64,000 nucleotides of DNA from DUQW01 sp050953825 (GCA_050953825.1 JBMNNF010000003.1:62001-126000), one strand, 5' to 3'. Shown: positions 38,254 through 46,806, numbered from the stretch's first letter. Notes: generated by a model from the letters alone, not told the origin. Translations and numbers: made by a program.

Positions 38254-38332
38254 ATTACCAGTTAGGTAATTATATTCTTGACAAGGGTAATGGGTTATTA
38301 TATAATAGGTGTATAAATTACCACTTAGGTAA
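38254..38332 (+). promoter_or_regulatory. higBA promoter with two matching operators
   Basis: The promoter is TTGACA (38278-38283), 17-bp spacer, TATAAT (38301-38306), a perfect consensus. Inverted repeats TTACC-N5-GGTAA lie at 38255-38269 (upstream of -35) and 38318-38332 (downstream of -10). Their centres are 63 bp apart, six turns of 10.5 bp. Antitoxin binding at both sites, perhaps with a loop over the promoter, is the obvious reading. Confidence 0.8.
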
Positions 38333-38346
38333 GAAAAGAGAGTTTA

Positions 38347-38694
38347 ATGAAAATTGAATATGACAACAAGAAAGTAAAAACTCTCTTTGAAAATTTTGAT
38401 TTAATGGGAAAAGAGGTTGGCTACGAACTTGCTAGAAGAATCAAATTAAGATTCGAACAATTGAGGGCTGCTGAAACTTTCTATGATTACTTGCAAACGC
38501 GTTTGGGGGGACCCCATCGACTTAGTGGAGATAAAAATGATTTATATGCTATCAATGTTACTAGAAATGTAAGATTGATTGTCAAACCTAATTCAGAAGA
38601 TTTGAGTCATGAAGGATTAATGAAGTGTAAGATTGTAATAATTAAAGGAGTAGAGGATTATCATGGTAGCAAAACAACAACATACATCCCCTGA
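38347..38694 (+). CDS. higB: HigB/RelE-type mRNA interferase toxin
   Basis: A protein of 115 residues of the ParE/RelE fold (plasmid maintenance killer type). ELARRIKLRFEQLRAAE forms the N-terminal helices, then PHRLSGDKNDLYAINVTRNVRLIV is the central sheet with basic residues of a ribosome-dependent RNase, and a late IIKGVEDYH. It comes before its antitoxin, the HigBA order. The stop lies 32 nt inside the antitoxin frame. Confidence 0.85.
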   Translation: MKIEYDNKKVKTLFENFDLMGKEVGYELARRIKLRFEQLRAAETFYDYLQTRLGGPHRLSGDKNDLYAINVTRNVRLIVKPNSEDLSHEGLMKCKIVIIKGVEDYHGSKTTTYIP

Positions 38695-39736
38695 TGTTTT
38701 TTTAATTCATCCGGGTGAAACTATTTATGAGGTAATACAAGATAGGAATATTTCGCAAAAAGAACTAGCGATAAGGACAGGATACACGGAAAAACACATA
38801 TCAACTATTATAAATGGACAAAAAAATATATCGGCGGAATTTGCTAAAAAATTAGAATATGCTCTAAATATACCGGCATCTTTTTGGCGTAATCTCCAAA
38901 CGAATTATGATTTGGAAGTTGTTGAGTTTAATGAAAAACATAGTATTACCGAAAAAGAAAGTCAAATAGCAAAAGAGATCAAACAAACGGTTGAACTTAT
39001 AACGGGAAAATCTTTCAAATCGAATCAAGGAATAGGACCTGTATATGAAATGAGAAAATTTTTAGGAGTTAGTAATTTATGCTCGATATTAACTTTAAAC
39101 CCACCTAGATTTAGAGCTAAGTTTCAAAAGAATACAAGCGAACATATAATGTCGACTTGGCAATATTTATGTGGAAAAAAAGTAGAAAATCAAACAGATG
39201 CTCCCTTAAATATTGGAAAACTTATCCAAAGTATTGACGAGATTAAACAAATAATGCATGAACCAGACTCAACAAAACATAAAAAAATGATTCAAGAAGT
39301 TTTAAATAGGAGCGGTGTGTTATTTACAGTTGAAAAACACGGAAAAAATACGCCAATTAATGGCCTAACGGCTAAAACTAAAAATAATCAGGTGATGATT
39401 GCACTTACACTTAGATTAAAATATGTAGATGTATTTTGGTTTACTCTATTTCACGAAATTGGTCATGTGATTGCTAAAGACTATTTAAGAGATCAATCTA
39501 TTTGGGATGAGATTGATAAAATTGAAGAACGAGCTAATAAATTTGCTGCTGATGTACTGATCGATTCCCAAAAATACAAAATTTTTATTGCCAGAAAGGA
39601 TTTTAGTAATTCCGCGATAGAAAACTTTGCAAAAGAGAATAATGTATTACCGACCATCGTCTACGGCAGATTAATGCATGACGGAATAAAACCTTGGTAT
39701 TCTTTTAATAGAGATACTTATGAATGGATAAGGTAA
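38663..39736 (+). CDS. higA: HigA-type antitoxin fused to an ImmA/IrrE metallopeptidase domain
   Basis: A protein of 357 residues, far longer than plain HigA (about 100). Residues 15-85 are an Xre/HigA helix-turn-helix (HPGETIYEVIQDRNISQKEL and GYTEKHISTIINGQKNIS). Residues about 230-330 hold an ImmA/IrrE zinc peptidase with FHEIGHVIA near 265 and a downstream Glu region (EERANKFAADVLI). Fusing the repressor to its own protease suggests stress-linked self-cleavage that would free HigB; that is inference. It overlaps higB; AAAGGAGTAGAGG is upstream of the start. Confidence 0.87.
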   Translation: MVAKQQHTSPDVFLIHPGETIYEVIQDRNISQKELAIRTGYTEKHISTIINGQKNISAEFAKKLEYALNIPASFWRNLQTNYDLEVVEFNEKHSITEKESQIAKEIKQTVELITGKSFKSNQGIGPVYEMRKFLGVSNLCSILTLNPPRFRAKFQKNTSEHIMSTWQYLCGKKVENQTDAPLNIGKLIQSIDEIKQIMHEPDSTKHKKMIQEVLNRSGVLFTVEKHGKNTPINGLTAKTKNNQVMIALTLRLKYVDVFWFTLFHEIGHVIAKDYLRDQSIWDEIDKIEERANKFAADVLIDSQKYKIFIARKDFSNSAIENFAKENNVLPTIVYGRLMHDGIKPWYSFNRDTYEWIR

Positions 39737-39759
39737 TAATTTAAGATAAATTAAACATT

Positions 39760-39797
39760 AAACCTCAACTAAGAAAAATGTTGAGGTTTTATTTTTT
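39760..39797 (+). terminator. Terminator after higBA
   Basis: AACCTCAAC / GTTGAGGTT stem and T-rich tail, closely similar to the terminator at 38211-38246. Confidence 0.83.
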
Positions 39798-39816
39798 CAA
39801 ATTAAAAGTGAAAAAA

Positions 39817-39960
39817 TTGACAATAAAACTAAGTTATTATATAATATACGTGTTGCGCGAATTGCGCAATAAAATCAATATTGAATTAACGGCTTTAATA
39901 AGCCAATAGAAGCATAATAAAACACGTGGATGCGTGAATATAAGAAAAGGAGACTGAAAT
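39817..39960 (+). promoter_or_regulatory. Promoter and structured leader of the str operon
   Basis: TTGACA (39817-39822), 17-bp spacer, TATAAT (39840-39845). The leader of about 110 nt has three hairpins: TTGCGC / GCGCAA (39853-39869), GGCTT / AAGCC, and CACG / CGTG. AAAAGGAG precedes ATG 39961. A leader like this could carry ribosomal protein feedback, but no known family is recognised. Confidence 0.7.
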
Positions 39961-40374
39961 ATGCCAACAATTCAACAATTAGTTACTAAAGGTCGTCAAT
40001 CAAAAACGACAAAATCTAAATCTCCGGCATTAGGATATGGTTATAATAGTATTCAAAAGAAAACTAGTTATTATGACTCGCCACAAAAAAGAGGAGTTTG
40101 TACTAGAGTTACGACAATGACACCTAAAAAACCGAACTCAGCTTTAAGAAAATATGCGAGAGTTAGATTATCAAACGGTACCGAAGTTACCGCATATATT
40201 CCTGGAATCGGACACACATTACAAGAACACAGTGTCGTTTTAATTCGTGGTGGTAGAGTTAAAGACTTACCAGGGGTACGTTACCACATCGTAAGAGGAA
40301 CTCTAGATACAGCTGGAGTTCAAAATAGGAAACAAGCCCGTTCTAAATACGGTGCTAAAAGACCTAAAAAATAG
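39961..40374 (+). CDS. rpsL: 30S ribosomal protein S12
   Basis: A protein of 137 residues, normal length. MPTIQQLVTKGRQSK start, TPKKPNSALRKYARVRLSNG in the middle and VKDLPGVRYHIVRGTLD are universal S12 sequence. The lysine in TPKKPNS is the wild-type residue at the streptomycin site. First gene of the rpsL-rpsG-fusA-tuf operon. Confidence 0.98.
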   Translation: MPTIQQLVTKGRQSKTTKSKSPALGYGYNSIQKKTSYYDSPQKRGVCTRVTTMTPKKPNSALRKYARVRLSNGTEVTAYIPGIGHTLQEHSVVLIRGGRVKDLPGVRYHIVRGTLDTAGVQNRKQARSKYGAKRPKK

Positions 40375-40393
40375 GAAGGAAAGGTGAAGATAC

Positions 40394-40864
40394 ATGCCAA
40401 GAAAAGGACACGTAGTTAAAAGAGATGTATTACCTGACCCGATTTACAACTCTAAATTAGTGACAAAAGCTATCAATGCAATTATGCTAGATGGTAAAAA
40501 AGGTACAGCTCAAAGTATTTTATACGGAGCATTAAGAAAAGTTGAAAATGAAACTGGTCGTGATGGTTTAGAAGTTTTCGAACAAGCCCTAAACAATATT
40601 ATGCCAGTTATTGAAACAAGATCTAGAAGAATTGGTGGGCAAAACTATCAAGTACCAACGGAAGTTAGACCAGCGAGAAAACAAGCTCTTGGTTTAAGAT
40701 GGTTAATACAATACGCTAGACTAAGACACGAAAAAACAATGGTAGATCGATTAGCCAGAGAAATTTTAGACGCTTCAAACGGCACGGGTGCGGCAGTTAA
40801 GAAGCGTGATGACGTTCATAGAATGGCTGAAGCTAACAAAGCGTTTGCTCACTACCGTTGGTAA
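40394..40864 (+). CDS. rpsG: 30S ribosomal protein S7
   Basis: A protein of 156 residues. MPRKGHVVKRDVLPDPIYNS start and the RRIGGQNYQVPTEVRPARK segment are diagnostic. It binds the 3' domain of 16S rRNA and starts head assembly. It follows rpsL by 19 nt. Confidence 0.98.
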   Translation: MPRKGHVVKRDVLPDPIYNSKLVTKAINAIMLDGKKGTAQSILYGALRKVENETGRDGLEVFEQALNNIMPVIETRSRRIGGQNYQVPTEVRPARKQALGLRWLIQYARLRHEKTMVDRLAREILDASNGTGAAVKKRDDVHRMAEANKAFAHYRW

Positions 40865-40876
40865 GGAGCTAAAATT

Positions 40877-42952
40877 ATGCCAAGAGAAACGAGCTTAGAA
40901 AAAACTAGAAATATTGGCATCATGGCGCATATTGACGCTGGTAAAACGACAACTAGCGAAAGAATTTTATATCATACTGGTAAAATTCATAAAATGGGCG
41001 AAACCCATGATGGAGCCGCTCAAATGGACTGGATGGAGCAAGAACAAGAACGAGGTATTACAATTACCTCAGCCGCAACTACAGCATTTTGGAAAGGCTA
41101 TAAAATTAATGTGATTGATACTCCAGGACACGTAGATTTCACAGTTGAAGTATCTCGTTCACTAAGAGTATTAGATGGTGCAGTTACGGTTTTGGATGCT
41201 CAAGCTGGTGTTGAGCCACAAACCGAAACTGTGTGGCGTCAAGCCACAGATTATAAAGTGCCAAGAATTGTCTTTGTTAATAAGATGGATAAAATTGGCG
41301 CTGACTTCGAAAATGCAATTCAAACGATGCATAATCGTTTAGGGGTGAAAGCCTATGCGGTTCAATGGCCAATTGGCGCAGAAAACGACTTCAGTGGAAT
41401 TATTGACTTAATTACGATGAAAGCTTATCATTATGATGGCGGAATTGATGAGGAGACTACAGAAATTCCTATTCCTGCTAATTTAATTAATAAGGTTAAG
41501 GAAAAAAGAATTGAATTAATTGAGGCCATCTGTGATTTTAACGAAGAATTAATGATTATGTATCTAGAGGGGGAAGAAATCCCAGTAGAAATAATCAAAG
41601 AAACGATTAGACAAGCAACTCTAGATGTTAAATTCTTCCCAGTATTTTGTGGGACCGCCTTTAAGAATAAAGGAGTTAAAAAAATTCTTGATGGAATTAT
41701 TGACTATTTACCAGCACCAACTGATGTTGATGGGATAGTCGGACATAAAGAAGATGGTACTCAAGTAGTGAGACTACCAAGTGATTCGGAACCATTTACT
41801 GCCCTAGCTTTTAAAGTAATGACTGACCCATACGTTGGTAAGTTAACTTTCTTCAGAGTTTATTCTGGATCAGTTAAATCAGGAAGTTATGTGAGAAACG
41901 CATCAAAAGATACAAGAGAACGCTTTGGTAGAATCTTATTAATGCACGCTAATCACCGTGAGGAAGTTAGCGAAGTCTACGCTGGTGATATTGCGGCAGT
42001 TGTTGGACTGAAAGAAACCACAACGGGGAATACTTTATGTGGTGAAAGAGATGATATCATTTTAGAATCAATGATCTTCCCAGAACCAGTAATTGATATT
42101 GCAATTGAACCAAAAACCAAGCAAGACCAAGACCGGATGTCAACCGCTTTAACTAAACTAGCTGAAGAAGACCCAACATTTAGAACTTATATTGACAAGG
42201 AAACTGGACAAACGATTATTGCTGGTATGGGTGAATTACACTTAGACATTATTGTTGACCGTTTGAAAAGAGAATTTAAGGTTGAAGCTAATGTCGCTGA
42301 ACCTCAAGTCTCTTATCGTGAAACAATTACTGTTCCAGCGACGATTGAAGGCAAGTTTGTCCGTCAATCAGGTGGACGTGGTCAATATGGGCACGTTATT
42401 ATCGAATTTGAGCCAAACCCAGGTAAAGGATTTGAATTCGTTGATAAAATTGTTGGTGGCGTTGTTCCAAAAGAATATATTCCAGCAGTTCAAAAAGGTT
42501 TAGAAGAAGCCATGCCTAATGGAATTGTCGCTGGTTATCCAGTATTAGACATTAAAGCTACTTTAATTGATGGATCATATCATGATGTTGACTCATCAGA
42601 AATGGCCTTTAAAATTGCTGCATCAATGGCGTTAAAGGAATTATCTGAAAAAGGTAAACCAACTATTTTAGAGCCAATTATGACAGTTGAAGTTGTTACA
42701 CCGAATGATTATGTCGGTAACGTGATTGGCGATTTAACTAGTCGCCGTGGCCGATTAGAACACCAAGAGGGACGAGGTAATGCCGTCGCAATTAAAGCGT
42801 TCGTTCCACTTTCTGAAATGTTTGGCTATGCGACAGCCTTACGTTCTAACACTCAAGGAAGAGCTAACTTCGTTATGCAATTCGCTCACTATGAGCCAAC
42901 ACCACGCTCAATTACTGATGATATTGTTAAAAAGCGCGGAGCAAAAGTATAA
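40877..42952 (+). CDS. fusA: Elongation factor G
   Basis: A protein of 691 residues, normal length. GTPase motifs: AHIDAGKTT (P-loop, residue 17), RGITITSAATT (switch I), DTPGHVDF (switch II) and NKMDKIGADF. Domains II to V follow in normal order. It drives translocation on the ribosome. It is the intact partner of the truncated copy at 34312. TAAGGAG is the ribosome site. Confidence 0.98.
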   Translation: MPRETSLEKTRNIGIMAHIDAGKTTTSERILYHTGKIHKMGETHDGAAQMDWMEQEQERGITITSAATTAFWKGYKINVIDTPGHVDFTVEVSRSLRVLDGAVTVLDAQAGVEPQTETVWRQATDYKVPRIVFVNKMDKIGADFENAIQTMHNRLGVKAYAVQWPIGAENDFSGIIDLITMKAYHYDGGIDEETTEIPIPANLINKVKEKRIELIEAICDFNEELMIMYLEGEEIPVEIIKETIRQATLDVKFFPVFCGTAFKNKGVKKILDGIIDYLPAPTDVDGIVGHKEDGTQVVRLPSDSEPFTALAFKVMTDPYVGKLTFFRVYSGSVKSGSYVRNASKDTRERFGRILLMHANHREEVSEVYAGDIAAVVGLKETTTGNTLCGERDDIILESMIFPEPVIDIAIEPKTKQDQDRMSTALTKLAEEDPTFRTYIDKETGQTIIAGMGELHLDIIVDRLKREFKVEANVAEPQVSYRETITVPATIEGKFVRQSGGRGQYGHVIIEFEPNPGKGFEFVDKIVGGVVPKEYIPAVQKGLEEAMPNGIVAGYPVLDIKATLIDGSYHDVDSSEMAFKIAASMALKELSEKGKPTILEPIMTVEVVTPNDYVGNVIGDLTSRRGRLEHQEGRGNAVAIKAFVPLSEMFGYATALRSNTQGRANFVMQFAHYEPTPRSITDDIVKKRGAKV

Positions 42953-42988
42953 AATAGTAGCGTAATTGGGACTTATATAACTAATAAC

Positions 42989-43079
42989 TTGCAAAAGTTA
43001 GTAGTTTAAGATAAAATATTAAGAGTAAATGTATTAAACAAAACAAATAAAAAAGAATCTTATTTAGGAGGAAAAAATA
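42989..43079 (+). promoter_or_regulatory. tuf promoter and leader
   Basis: TTGCAA (42989-42994), 17-bp spacer, TAAAAT (43012-43017), then TTTAGGAGG 5 bases before the start. It gives tuf its own transcription inside the str operon, as is common. Confidence 0.75.
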
Positions 43080-44264
43080 ATGGCAAAGAAAAAATTTGAA
43101 AGAACCAAACCACACGTAAATATTGGTACAATTGGTCACGTTGACCATGGTAAAACTACATTAACTGCAGCTATTACTTCGGTATTAGCTAAAAAAGGAT
43201 TATCTGAAAAGAAAGACTATTCACAAATTGACGGTGCTCCAGAAGAAAAAGAAAGAGGAATCACTATCAATACAGCTCACGTAGAATACGAAACTGAAAA
43301 TCGTCACTACGCACACGTTGACTGCCCAGGACACGCTGACTATGTTAAAAACATGATTACTGGTGCGGCCCAAATGGACGGCGGAATTTTAGTTGTTTCA
43401 GCAGCAGATGGTATGATGCCTCAAACTAGAGAACACGTATTATTAGCTCGTCAAGTTGGAGTACCTAAGTTAGTTGTTTTCTTAAACAAATCTGACTTAG
43501 TTGATGACGATGAATTATTAGAACTTGTTGAAATGGAAATTAGAGAATTATTATCTGATTACGATTTCCCAGGTGATGATATTCCATTCGTAGCTGGTTC
43601 AGCACTAAAAGCTTTAGAAGGCGACCCTGTTCATGAACAAAAAATCATTGAATTAATGGCTAATGTTGACGCTTATGTTGATGAACCAATTAGAGAAACT
43701 GATAAACCTTTCTTAATGCCAGTTGAAGACGTATTTACCATTACTGGTCGTGGAACTGTGGCAACCGGCCGTGTTGAACGTGGAACTTTAAAGGTTGGAG
43801 ACGAAGTTGAAATCGTTGGAATTAGACCAACTAGAAAAACAGTTGTTACTGGAGTTGAAATGTTTAGAAAATTATTAGACTACGCTGAAGCTGGAGACAA
43901 CATCGGTGCTTTATTACGTGGTGTTCCACGTGATGAAATTGAACGTGGTCAAGTATTAGCTAAACCAGGATCAGTTAAACCACATACTAAGTTCGAAGCG
44001 CAAGTTTACGTTCTTTCTAAAGAAGAAGGTGGACGTCATACTCCATTCTTCTCAAATTATCGCCCACAATTCTATTTCAGAACTACTGACGTTACAGGTG
44101 TTATTCACTTAAAACCAGGAACTGAAATGGTTATGCCTGGAGATAATACTGAAATGATCGTTGAATTAATTCACCCAATCGCTGTTGAACAAGGTACTAA
44201 GTTCTCAATTCGTGAAGGCGGTAGAACAGTTGGTGCTGGTTCAGTAACTAAGATTATTGAATAA
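43080..44264 (+). CDS. tuf: Elongation factor Tu
   Basis: A protein of 394 residues. GHVDHGKTTL P-loop, RGITINTAHVEYE switch I, DCPGHADYVKNM, and NKSDLVDD (NKxD) are intact, with domains II and III after residue 200. It carries aminoacyl-tRNA to the ribosome. The segment from 43268 to 44410 recurs at 33174-34316. Confidence 0.98.
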   Translation: MAKKKFERTKPHVNIGTIGHVDHGKTTLTAAITSVLAKKGLSEKKDYSQIDGAPEEKERGITINTAHVEYETENRHYAHVDCPGHADYVKNMITGAAQMDGGILVVSAADGMMPQTREHVLLARQVGVPKLVVFLNKSDLVDDDELLELVEMEIRELLSDYDFPGDDIPFVAGSALKALEGDPVHEQKIIELMANVDAYVDEPIRETDKPFLMPVEDVFTITGRGTVATGRVERGTLKVGDEVEIVGIRPTRKTVVTGVEMFRKLLDYAEAGDNIGALLRGVPRDEIERGQVLAKPGSVKPHTKFEAQVYVLSKEEGGRHTPFFSNYRPQFYFRTTDVTGVIHLKPGTEMVMPGDNTEMIVELIHPIAVEQGTKFSIREGGRTVGAGSVTKIIE

Positions 44265-44283
44265 TTAAACTAAATCAAAAATA

Positions 44284-44310
44284 AAAGATGCGGCGACGCA
44301 TCTTTTTTTG
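44284..44310 (+). terminator. Terminator of the str operon
   Basis: AAAGATGCG / CGCATCTTT stem with a GCGA loop and long T run. Confidence 0.92.
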
Positions 44311-44370
44311 TCATATAAAGAAAAACAAATAAATTTTTTCTATTATAAGATAGAGATATGAGACGAAAAC

Positions 44371-44399
44371 TTGACAATGTTATAACAAATGTATATACT
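44371..44399 (+). promoter_or_regulatory. mazEF promoter
   Basis: TTGACA (44371-44376), 17-bp spacer, TATACT (44394-44399). The spacer holds the palindrome TGTTATAACA (44378-44387), a candidate MazE operator. Confidence 0.75.
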
Positions 44400-44416
44400 T
44401 TTATTGAGGTGTTAAT

Positions 44417-44656
44417 ATGAAAACTCAAATTAAAAAAATAGGAAACAGCAAAGGAATTATTATTCCTGCAGCAATTATAAAAACATTAGGATTAGAAGAA
44501 CAAGATAGTTTATTGTTAGAGGTTCAAGGAGATTCGATAATTATTAAAAAAGAGAAGAAAACACCAATGACACTAATGCAACTATTTGAGGAATACGATG
44601 GTAATTATGACTATGATATCGTTTTTGATGATGCAGTAGGAGATGAAGTATGGTAA
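44417..44656 (+). CDS. mazE: MazE-like antitoxin (AbrB/SpoVT fold)
   Basis: A protein of 79 residues. The first 45 form the swapped-hairpin AbrB fold (KKIGNSKGIIIPAAIIKTLG), which binds DNA and represses the operon. The acidic C-terminus (EEYDGNYDYDIVFDD) would wrap and block the toxin. GAGGT lies 6 nt before the start. It overlaps mazF by 7 nt. Confidence 0.9.
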   Translation: MKTQIKKIGNSKGIIIPAAIIKTLGLEEQDSLLLEVQGDSIIIKKEKKTPMTLMQLFEEYDGNYDYDIVFDDAVGDEVW

Positions 44657-44976
44657 AACAAGGAGATATTATTTTAGTTGATTTCAGTCCAACTATTGGT
44701 TCCGAACAAAGAGGTAGAAGACCTGCGGTTGTAGTAAGCAATAATGATTTTCAAAGGGTAACGAAGAAGTTTGCTATTGTGGTGCCAATTACTTCAACGC
44801 GAAGAAATAAATTTCCTCTTCATGTTGGGCTTGATAATAGAACAAATACCCAAGGCGATATAATGTGTGAACAAATTAAAATGATTGATACCGAAGCTAG
44901 AAATGTCCAAGTAATCGAATCTATTCCCAACGATATATTGGAAAAGATTTTAAATTTAGTAACTTTATTTTTTTAA
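44650..44976 (+). CDS. mazF: MazF/PemK-type mRNA interferase toxin
   Basis: A protein of 108 residues. GDIILVDFSPTIGSEQRGRRPAVVVSN near the start and VVPITSTRR are the family core; the Arg-Pro pair and the following Thr line the RNA-cleaving pocket. It cuts mRNA at short sequence motifs when MazE is lost. It directly follows tuf, an unusual neighbour but with its own promoter. Confidence 0.92.
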   Translation: MVKQGDIILVDFSPTIGSEQRGRRPAVVVSNNDFQRVTKKFAIVVPITSTRRNKFPLHVGLDNRTNTQGDIMCEQIKMIDTEARNVQVIESIPNDILEKILNLVTLFF

Positions 44977-44981
44977 TCTAT

Positions 44982-45081
44982 TTGCATAGAAATTCTATAA
45001 TCAGATATTATCTATTCAAATAATAAGTTATGATAAAATATTAATTGAAAAAGATGTTTATTACTTGTCATCTACAAGTAA
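44982..45081 (+). promoter_or_regulatory. Candidate promoter and hairpin upstream of the diguanylate cyclase
   Basis: TTGCAT (44982-44987) with TATTAT (45006-45011) at 18 bp, or TATAAT at 44996-45001, can serve as promoter; the choice is unclear. A perfect hairpin or operator TTACTTGT-CATCT-ACAAGTAA lies at 45061-45081, 19 nt before ATG 45101. Confidence 0.45.
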
Positions 45082-45100
45082 CGTAAAGAAAGGTAAAGTT

Positions 45101-46003
45101 ATGGATATAAAATATGATGAAAATATTATTCCACATCTTTTCGAAGGTGTATATGTAGTAGATCAAAATAGAAAAATCATTTTTTGGAATGACGGAAGCG
45201 AACGCATTACTGGTTATTCTAAAGAAGAAGTAACCAATAGTTATTGTTACCAGAATTTTTTACAACACGTAGACGAAAATGGGAACCAGTTATGTCTTTC
45301 TGAATGTCCACTTCATAAAACCTTGCAAGATGGTATTATTAGACAGGCTCATGTGTTTTTAAAACATAAAGATGGGTATCGGATACCAGTTATGGTTAAA
45401 ACCTTACCAATTTATGATCAAGATCACAATATCGTCGCGGCTATTGAAGTATTTACCGATGAGAGATTCCAAAAACAAATTTATCACGAAAATATTGAAT
45501 TAAAAGATAAACTTCGAATTGATCCATTAACCCAAGTAGCTAATCGGAATTACTTTGATTTTGAAATGACTAAAAGGTTAGAAGCGGCTAAATTATTTTC
45601 TAATACCTTTGGCATTTTAATGATGGATATTGATCATTTTAAAAATGTAAACGACACTTACGGTCACTTAGTTGGCGATGAAATTTTAAAAATTGTCGCC
45701 CACACATTAACATCTAATGTTAAGAAAACGGATTTAGTAAGTCGTTGGGGTGGCGAAGAGTTTATTGCGATTATCGATGTTTTAAATAAAGAGGATTTAG
45801 AAATAATAGCGGAACGATTAAGACTATTAGTTCAAGCCTCTAGTTATCAATTAGATGATGACAAAATGGTTCATGTGACAATTTCTATTGGTGGAACATT
45901 AGTGACAAAAACTGATACGATTATGACGGCCATTAAAAGGGCAGATGACAATATGTATTATGCAAAACAAAATGGTAGAAATCAATCAAAGATTTCTACT
46001 TAA
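45101..46003 (+). CDS. PAS-GGDEF diguanylate cyclase
   Basis: A protein of 300 residues from ATG 45101, which follows AAAGG; the TTG at 45065 lies in the hairpin region and is unlikely. Residues about 8-120 are a PAS sensor (VVDQNRKIIFWNDGSERITGYS and a PAC-like end). Residues about 135-295 are a GGDEF domain with LTQVANRNYF, MDIDHFKNVNDTYGH and the active-site RWGGEEF near 215. It makes cyclic di-GMP from two GTP. There is no membrane segment, so the signal is cytoplasmic. The EEF form of the motif is catalytically competent. Confidence 0.92.
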   Translation: MDIKYDENIIPHLFEGVYVVDQNRKIIFWNDGSERITGYSKEEVTNSYCYQNFLQHVDENGNQLCLSECPLHKTLQDGIIRQAHVFLKHKDGYRIPVMVKTLPIYDQDHNIVAAIEVFTDERFQKQIYHENIELKDKLRIDPLTQVANRNYFDFEMTKRLEAAKLFSNTFGILMMDIDHFKNVNDTYGHLVGDEILKIVAHTLTSNVKKTDLVSRWGGEEFIAIIDVLNKEDLEIIAERLRLLVQASSYQLDDDKMVHVTISIGGTLVTKTDTIMTAIKRADDNMYYAKQNGRNQSKIST

Positions 46004-46056
46004 AAAATGAATGTTTTAATCAAATTAAACTTGTAGTTTAAAATGATGATAAAGCC

Positions 46057-46085
46057 TTGCAAATGATATTTTTGTCTGATATATT
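46057..46085 (+). promoter_or_regulatory. Promoter of the structured RNA
   Basis: TTGCAA (46057-46062), 17-bp spacer, TATATT (46080-46085). It has no gene downstream before a terminator, which marks a non-coding transcript. Confidence 0.75.
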
Positions 46086-46091
46086 ACTTAT

Positions 46092-46564
46092 GCAAGTTAA
46101 ATATTGTTTGTGGCTGAATAAACCTTTGTCGAGGTTAAGGCACGCTGGTGGGAGAGCTCTTGAGGTTGGAACACCTTCATACTGGAATGTATCCGGGAAA
46201 AGACGGCGGTGAAAACAATTAACTATGGCTTATCGCAATCTCGAAACTGGCTTCTGGGCTTGCCGAGTAGTGACGCACCGGTTAAGCGATGTCAACCAGA
46301 AGTGGTCGTTGACGTATAGTGATATACTATAACAGTTCTGTCGAGAGGTCTGTTGCTGAAATCGACCAGGGATAGCTCTTATGTGCTCAAAACCGGTCAG
46401 ACACAGTGACGGTCCCGAGAGGGTAGCAATAGTACCTAAATGATCAATAGGTATGCTATGGCAGAAGAAAGGTGTAGTTAGTTAGAGTTGGAGAGGATGA
46501 CACGCCCTCTTCCAAACACTATTTATATTTGCTCACAAAAGAAAGAGTTTCATACTCTTTTTTT
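46092..46564 (+). ncRNA. Structured non-coding RNA of about 470 nt, family not recognised
   Basis: The region has its own promoter and ends at an intrinsic terminator (AAAGAGT-TTCAT-ACTCTTT plus T run, 46542-46564). It is far richer in G+C than the flanks and has no long open frame on the plus strand. Helices read by eye: CTTCTGG / CCAGAAG closing an internal GCTT..CCG / CGG..AAGC stem; TATAGT / ACTATA; TAGTACCTA / TAGGTATGCTA; GAGG / CCTC near the 3' end; and a possible end-to-end pairing TGTTTGTGG with CCAAACA. It lacks the RNase P core (GAGGAAAGUCC), a tmRNA tRNA-like end and tag frame, and the SRP apical loop. It may be one of the large Bacillota RNA families or new. Confidence 0.8.
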
Positions 46565-46632
46565 AAAAAAAATACCAAAATATCCCACTTTTTCATGATT
46601 AATAATTACTTGTTTGATAATTATCTAAATCG

Positions 46633-46806
46633 TTGACTTTCGAGATTAAATTTGATAACATACTCGCGTAGATCTCCGAATCATTTCGAGTGGGGGACCC
46701 AGTTATTTGGGGTGAATCTCATTAGAGTAAGGCAACTTAATTGTCTGAACCCGTCAGCTAACCTCATAGGAGTGATTAAGCGTATAACATTGTTATGCGT
46801 TTTTTT
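46633..46806 (+). promoter_or_regulatory. c-di-AMP (ydaO/yuaA) riboswitch with terminator, upstream of the K+ antiporter
   Basis: Promoter TTGACT (46633-46638) with TAACAT at 17 bp. The aptamer spans about 46677-46778 and shows the class hallmarks GGGGGACCCA, TGGGGTGAATC, and CCGTCAGCTAACCTC, closed by AATCA / TGATT. It is followed at 46781-46806 by a terminator, CGTATAAC-ATT-GTTATGCG with a T run. Known switches of this class stop transcription when c-di-AMP is bound and often control K+ transport, which fits the gene downstream. Confidence 0.93.

Noticed and set aside
46092..46564. RNase P RNA, tmRNA or SRP RNA
   Set aside because: The conserved cores (GAGGAAAGUCC; tRNA-like ends with a tag; GGAA apical loop with AGCAG) are absent.
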